NCBI GenBank assembly: GCA_031371195.1 | Contig: JANMJD010000265.1 | Span: 1 to 23,896 of the forward strand | Reading direction: 5' to 3' | Length of the DNA stretch: 23,896 nt | Source: JANMJD01 sp031371195 | GTDB lineage: Bacteria > Actinomycetota > Acidimicrobiia > Acidimicrobiales > Ilumatobacteraceae | In this document: piece after piece, positions 21,284 to 23,896 of the stretch | Layout: each line of letters begins with the position of its first letter | Position numbering within the stretch: the first letter of the stretch is position 1 | The notes under the pieces: model-generated | What the model was told of the DNA's origin: nothing | Seen by the model: the letters and a program-made list of their open reading frames with translations, nothing else | Databases searched by the model: none | Program-made: the position numbers and the translations under genes

Positions 21284-21301
21284 GATCCGCCTCGGCGGAT
21301 C
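21284..21301. terminator. Hairpin just after the maf stop
   Basis: GATCCGCC at 21284-21291 and GGCGGATC at 21294-21301 form an 8-base inverted repeat with a two-base centre, three bases beyond the maf stop codon. There is no T-run, so termination is likely but not certain. Confidence 0.5.
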
Positions 21302-21304
21302 GAG

Positions 21305-21901
21305 TCAACAGGTTGTGGTGGGAACCATAAGTTCGGCGCTCAGCCGCCGAACGACCGAGCGAAGCAACGTCATCGGGAGACCGATGACGTTGCTGACGCT
21401 CCCTCTTACGCTCTCGACGAAAACTCCCCCGGCTCCTTGGATGGCGTACGCACCCGCCTTGTCGAACGGCTCCCCCGTGCCGATGTACCAGGCGATGTCG
21501 TCGTCGCCGATCTCCACCATCTCGACCTTCGTCGTCGCCGACTCGACGATCACCTCGCTGCCCCTCGCCACCGCCAGGCCGGTGTGCACGTCGTGCACCC
21601 TCCCCGACAGGAACCGCAGCATCTCCGCAGCCTCGGCGGCGTCGGCGGGTTTCCCGAGGATGTGGCCGTCGAGGGCGACCGTCGTGTCGGCGGCGATCAC
21701 CAAGGTGTCGATGGAGTAGCGACCGGCGGTGGCCATCGCCTTGCCGAGCGCCAGCCGCCGGACGTAGTCGACCGGTGCTTCACCCCTCACCGGTGTCTCG
21801 TCGATATCGGGAGGATCGACGGTGAACACGGCCCCCAGCTGAGCGAGAAGTTCGCGTCGGCGGGGCGAGCCCGACGCCAAAACGAGCCGCACGTCCGCCA
21901 T
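21305..21901 (-). CDS. maf: Maf-family nucleoside triphosphate pyrophosphatase
   Basis: A 198-residue protein with the family's N-terminal signature LVLASGSPRRRELLAQLG (residues 6-23), the IAADTTVALDGHILGKP segment containing the catalytic Asp, and FLSGRVHDVHTGLAV and GAYAIQGAGGVFVESVRGSVSNVIGLP in the C-terminal half. Maf/YhdE enzymes hydrolyse dTTP, UTP or modified nucleotides and are linked to septum formation. The ADTTVALDG segment carries Thr-Thr-Val where many relatives have Thr-Val-Val; specificity is not predictable from that. The ATG at 21899-21901 lies three bases after the dusB stop, so the two are co-transcribed. Length is normal. Confidence 0.92.
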   Translation of the reverse strand: MADVRLVLASGSPRRRELLAQLGAVFTVDPPDIDETPVRGEAPVDYVRRLALGKAMATAGRYSIDTLVIAADTTVALDGHILGKPADAAEAAEMLRFLSGRVHDVHTGLAVARGSEVIVESATTKVEMVEIGDDDIAWYIGTGEPFDKAGAYAIQGAGGVFVESVRGSVSNVIGLPMTLLRSVVRRLSAELMVPTTTC

Positions 21902-21904
21902 CGT

Positions 21905-23030
21905 TCAGCCGCCGGAGGCCGCAGCGGCCTCGGCGTCGTCGGGCGGGGTGAGGTCGTCGCGGTTGTCGAGGTACCCGTCGGGCAGCGCGACCCGGATCGG
22001 ACCGTTGTGGTGACCGCGCACGATACGAGCCCCTCCCGGCGGCAGCTCGATCGTCGGATCGACCCCGGCGAGGAGGTCGTCGAGCTCGTCGAGGCTCTCG
22101 ACCATGCTGAATCGACGTCGAACATCGGAGCCGACCGGGTAGCCCGTGAGATACCAACTGGCGTGCTTGCGGAACTGGCGGATGCCCAGATACGGGTCGA
22201 AGTGTTCGCACAGACCCCTGGCATGCTCGGCCATGATCAGCATCACCTCGCCCATGCGGGGCGGGGATCTCCTTGCCGGCGAAGGCGGCGACCAGGTCGC
22301 CGAACAGCCACGGGCGCCCGAGGCAACCGCGTCCGATGACGACGCCGTCGCACCCGGTCTGCTCCATCATCGCCAGCGCGTCGGCCGCCTCCCAGATGTC
22401 GCCGTTGCCGAGCACCGGGATCTCGGGAACGGCTTGTTTCAGTGCCGCAATCGCTTCCCATCGCGCCGTGCCCGAGTAGTGCTGCTCTACGGTCCGGGCG
22501 TGCAGGGCGATGGCCGCGACTCCGGTCTCGGCCGCCGCCCGGCCGGTGTCGAGGAACGTAACCAGGTCGTCGTCGATGCCGATACGGAACTTGCAGGTGA
22601 CCGGCACGCCGTACGGGATCGCACCGGCCACGGCCTCACGCAGAATCTCCCGCATCAGCCGGCGCTTGACCGGGATGGCCGCGCCGCCACCGCGGCGGGT
22701 GACCTTGGCCGCCGGGCAGCCGAAGTTCAAATCGACATGGTCGACGCGGCCAGCGTCGCACAGGCGGCGGATCGCCTCGCCGATGACCGCCGGGTCGCTG
22801 CCGTAGATCTGCAGGCTGCGGGGGTTCTCGTCCGGCCCGAACGAGGCCAGTTTCTCGGTCTTGGGGTTGTGGTGGAGCAACGCCACCGACATGACCATCT
22901 CGTTGACGTAGAGCAGCCCGGGCCCGAACCGGCGGCAGAGCGCCCGGAACGGGGCGTTCGTCACACCGGCCATCGGCGCCAGCACGACCGGGGCGGCCAG
23001 CTCGAGCGGGCCGATGCGCAACGGGGTCAT
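21905..23030 (-). pseudogene. dusB: tRNA-dihydrouridine synthase B, interrupted by a one-base frameshift as read
   Basis: The first 258 codons (23030 to about 22257) encode a Dus enzyme: VVLAPMAGVTNAPFR (FMN site), LQIYGSDP, HVDLNFGCPAAKVTRRGGGAAI with catalytic Cys105, VTCKFRIGIDDD, IALHARTVEQHYSG, VLGNGDIW, and CDGVVIGRGCLGRPWLFGDL. Just after AGKEIPAP the frame turns to low-complexity Arg-rich sequence. The expected C-terminus continues in the neighbouring frame from 22255 as MGEVMLIMAEHARGL, then YLGIRQFRKHASWYLTGYP, to the stop at 21905. One extra base (or two missing) in the C-rich stretch near 22256-22270 explains it. Joined, the product is about 374 residues, normal for actinobacterial DusB, which reduces uridine in tRNA. 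Both halves look under selection, so a sequencing error or very recent mutation is likely; a programmed shift cannot be excluded. The ATG is at 23028-23030. Confidence 0.85.
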
Positions 23031-23039
23031 AGGCTCTCG

Positions 23040-23045
23040 ACGCTA
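23040..23045 (-). promoter_or_regulatory. -10 box (TAGCGT) upstream of dusB
   Basis: On the minus strand TAGCGT, the same hexamer as for the transpeptidase gene, is followed by nine bases and the dusB ATG. This gives a leader of two or three bases at most. Confidence 0.38.
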
Positions 23046-23148
23046 CCGTCCGGTCGGCGGTGAGTTCAGCCGAAATGCTCGTCGCGGTAAACCTCGGATG
23101 CCGGATCGTCGTCTTGATGACATGTCAACCGCACGACAGGGAGAGTTC

Positions 23149-23670
23149 ATGGGAGCCAGACCCTCAAGCCGCGACGGGGACGACTTCGAAGCATTCTTCC
23201 GCGCCGAACACCCTCGGCTCGTGGCGATCGGCCTGGCCCTCACCGGCGACCGTGAAGCGGCCCGCGATCTCGCAGCAGAAACACTCGCCCGGGCCCACCG
23301 CTCCTGGCCGGGCCTCAAAAATCCCGCCGCCTGGGTTCGCCGGGTGATCACGAACCTCGCCACCGATCGGGGCCGACGGCTGGGACGCGAACGCCGGGCC
23401 CTCGCCCGCGTCGCCGCGCAGGCGGTCGCCGTTTCCGGGGCGGCCGATCCCGTGAGCAGCGGCTTCTGGGTCGCCGTACGAGCGTTACCCGAACGACAGC
23501 AGGCCGCCGTCGTGCTCCACTACCTGGAGGACCGATCGATCCTCGACGTGGCCTCGACCCTCGGCATCGCCGAGGGAACCGTCAAAGCCACCCTGTTCAA
23601 GGCCCGCCACACGCTGGCCGGCACGCTGACATCGCCTGATCAGCCAACGACCCACCGGGAGGTGCAGTAA
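23149..23670 (+). CDS. SigE-family ECF RNA polymerase sigma factor
   Basis: A 173-residue sigma factor. Region 2 is DDFEAFFRAEHPRLVAIGLALTG with AARDLAAETLARAHRSW (about residues 11-53) and PAAWVRRVITNLATDRGRR. Region 4 starts with FWVAVRALPERQQAAVVLHYLEDRS and its helix-turn-helix is ILDVASTLGIAEGTVKATLFKARHTL (131-156). The -AAET- form in place of the usual DLxQE motif is a divergent region 2.2. AGGGAGAG just upstream supports the ATG at 23149 over in-frame starts at 23122 and 23098. Its stop overlaps the next gene's ATG by one base (TAATG), so translation is coupled to the TM-containing partner. The same layout, in decayed form, is seen at 18003-19067. Confidence 0.9.
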   Translation: MGARPSSRDGDDFEAFFRAEHPRLVAIGLALTGDREAARDLAAETLARAHRSWPGLKNPAAWVRRVITNLATDRGRRLGRERRALARVAAQAVAVSGAADPVSSGFWVAVRALPERQQAAVVLHYLEDRSILDVASTLGIAEGTVKATLFKARHTLAGTLTSPDQPTTHREVQ

Positions 23671-23896
23671 TGGACGACTTCGATCTGTTCGTCAATCGAG
23701 CCCGCCACGATCTGGTCGCCGAGGCCAACCGCGTCGCCGACACCGACTCGGCGTACGAGGACCTGCTCAGTGGCATCCAGCCGATGACCCTGCTCCCTGC
23801 GGACTCCCCTCAAGGGATTCGCCCCCGCCGGGCGCTGGCCATCGCCACCACTCTCGTTCTCGTCGCCGCCGTAGTGGCCGTCGGCGCGATCATCGC
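23670..23896 (+). CDS. Sigma-linked membrane protein, 3' end missing (possible anti-sigma factor)
   Basis: The first 75 residues are in the window. MDDFDLFVNRARHDLVAEAN opens an acidic, helical cytoplasmic stretch of about 54 residues, followed by basic PRR and a hydrophobic helix (ALAIATTLVLVAAVVAVGAI). A short N-terminal domain, one membrane helix and translational coupling to an ECF sigma gene are what is expected of an anti-sigma factor or a membrane partner, but no zinc-binding anti-sigma motif (H-x3-C-x2-C) is visible. An extracytoplasmic domain probably follows beyond the window. The function is inferred from position. Confidence 0.65.
   Translation, partial: MDDFDLFVNRARHDLVAEANRVADTDSAYEDLLSGIQPMTLLPADSPQGIRPRRALAIATTLVLVAAVVAVGAII

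Larger units (their letters stand above)
20713..21304. other. Long non-coding region upstream of the CAP-protein gene
   Basis: No credible gene was found in these 592 bases. The part from about 20810 to 20915 is visibly AT-richer than the rest of the window and has two dyads: GCGTT-TGC-AACGC at 20841-20853 and CGTGC-AATATA-GCACG at 20869-20884, a plausible promoter or operator zone for the minus-strand CAP gene. From 20918 onward there is a 14-base tandem repeat and then successive hairpins: 20969-20976 with 20992-20999 (8 bp), 21004-21011 with 21021-21028 (8 bp, one U-G), and 21027-21032 with 21037-21042 (6 bp). Two larger dyads are listed separately. It may be a structured leader or a small RNA gene on either strand. 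Confidence 0.5.

Overview
The window is GC-rich throughout, densely packed on both strands, and reads as chromosomal DNA of an actinobacterium. Four things point that way: GTG starts and promoters lying directly on start codons, groES-groEL under two CIRCE operators, several ECF/SigE-type sigma factors, and a secreted protein with three beta-rich repeats plus a CAP domain. That last architecture makes me favour Acidimicrobiia (Ilumatobacter-like), but this is inference, not proof. No rRNA, tRNA, CRISPR array, transposase or phage gene was recognised.

Layout. 1-399 is the 3' part of a secreted phospholipase A2. 435-5983 is a glycan or surface-polymer neighbourhood: a methyltransferase and a GT-C-like membrane protein on the minus strand, and a tightly overlapping plus-strand operon of NAD-dependent epimerase, DegT-type aminotransferase and GT2 glycosyltransferase. 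5999-7345 is a two-gene regulatory unit (ECF sigma factor then Crp/Fnr regulator). 7507-9825 holds a NudL-type Nudix hydrolase with a 55-residue protein encoded just upstream, and an L,D-transpeptidase lipoprotein coupled to a small membrane protein. 9936-10301 is a YjbR/MmcQ-family protein.

10293-15732 is a coherent module. A GT2 glycosyltransferase, an OmpR-type response regulator and its histidine kinase form one minus-strand operon. A large YkcB-like GT39 membrane glycosyltransferase is transcribed divergently. The shared 157-base intergenic region carries an 8-base direct repeat at a 22-base period, a likely operator for the linked regulator. A strong bidirectional hairpin separates GT39 from groEL.

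15848-17911 is groES-groEL with its promoter and two CIRCE elements. 18003-19067 is a decayed SigE-type sigma gene joined by an apparent deletion to the C-terminal part of another protein. 19120-20712 is the secreted CAP-domain protein, preceded by about 590 bases of non-coding DNA with an AT-richer promoter-like stretch, a perfect 14-base palindrome and many hairpins. 21305-23030 is dusB followed by maf; dusB carries a single-base frameshift as read here. The window ends with an intact SigE-type sigma factor (23149-23670) and the start of its TM-containing partner, the arrangement that the decayed 18.0-19.1 kb locus seems once to have had.

The strongest items for follow-up are the GT39/GT2/two-component module with its repeat operator, the sigma/partner remnant next to an intact counterpart, the dusB frameshift, and the epimerase whose catalytic tyrosine position is asparagine.
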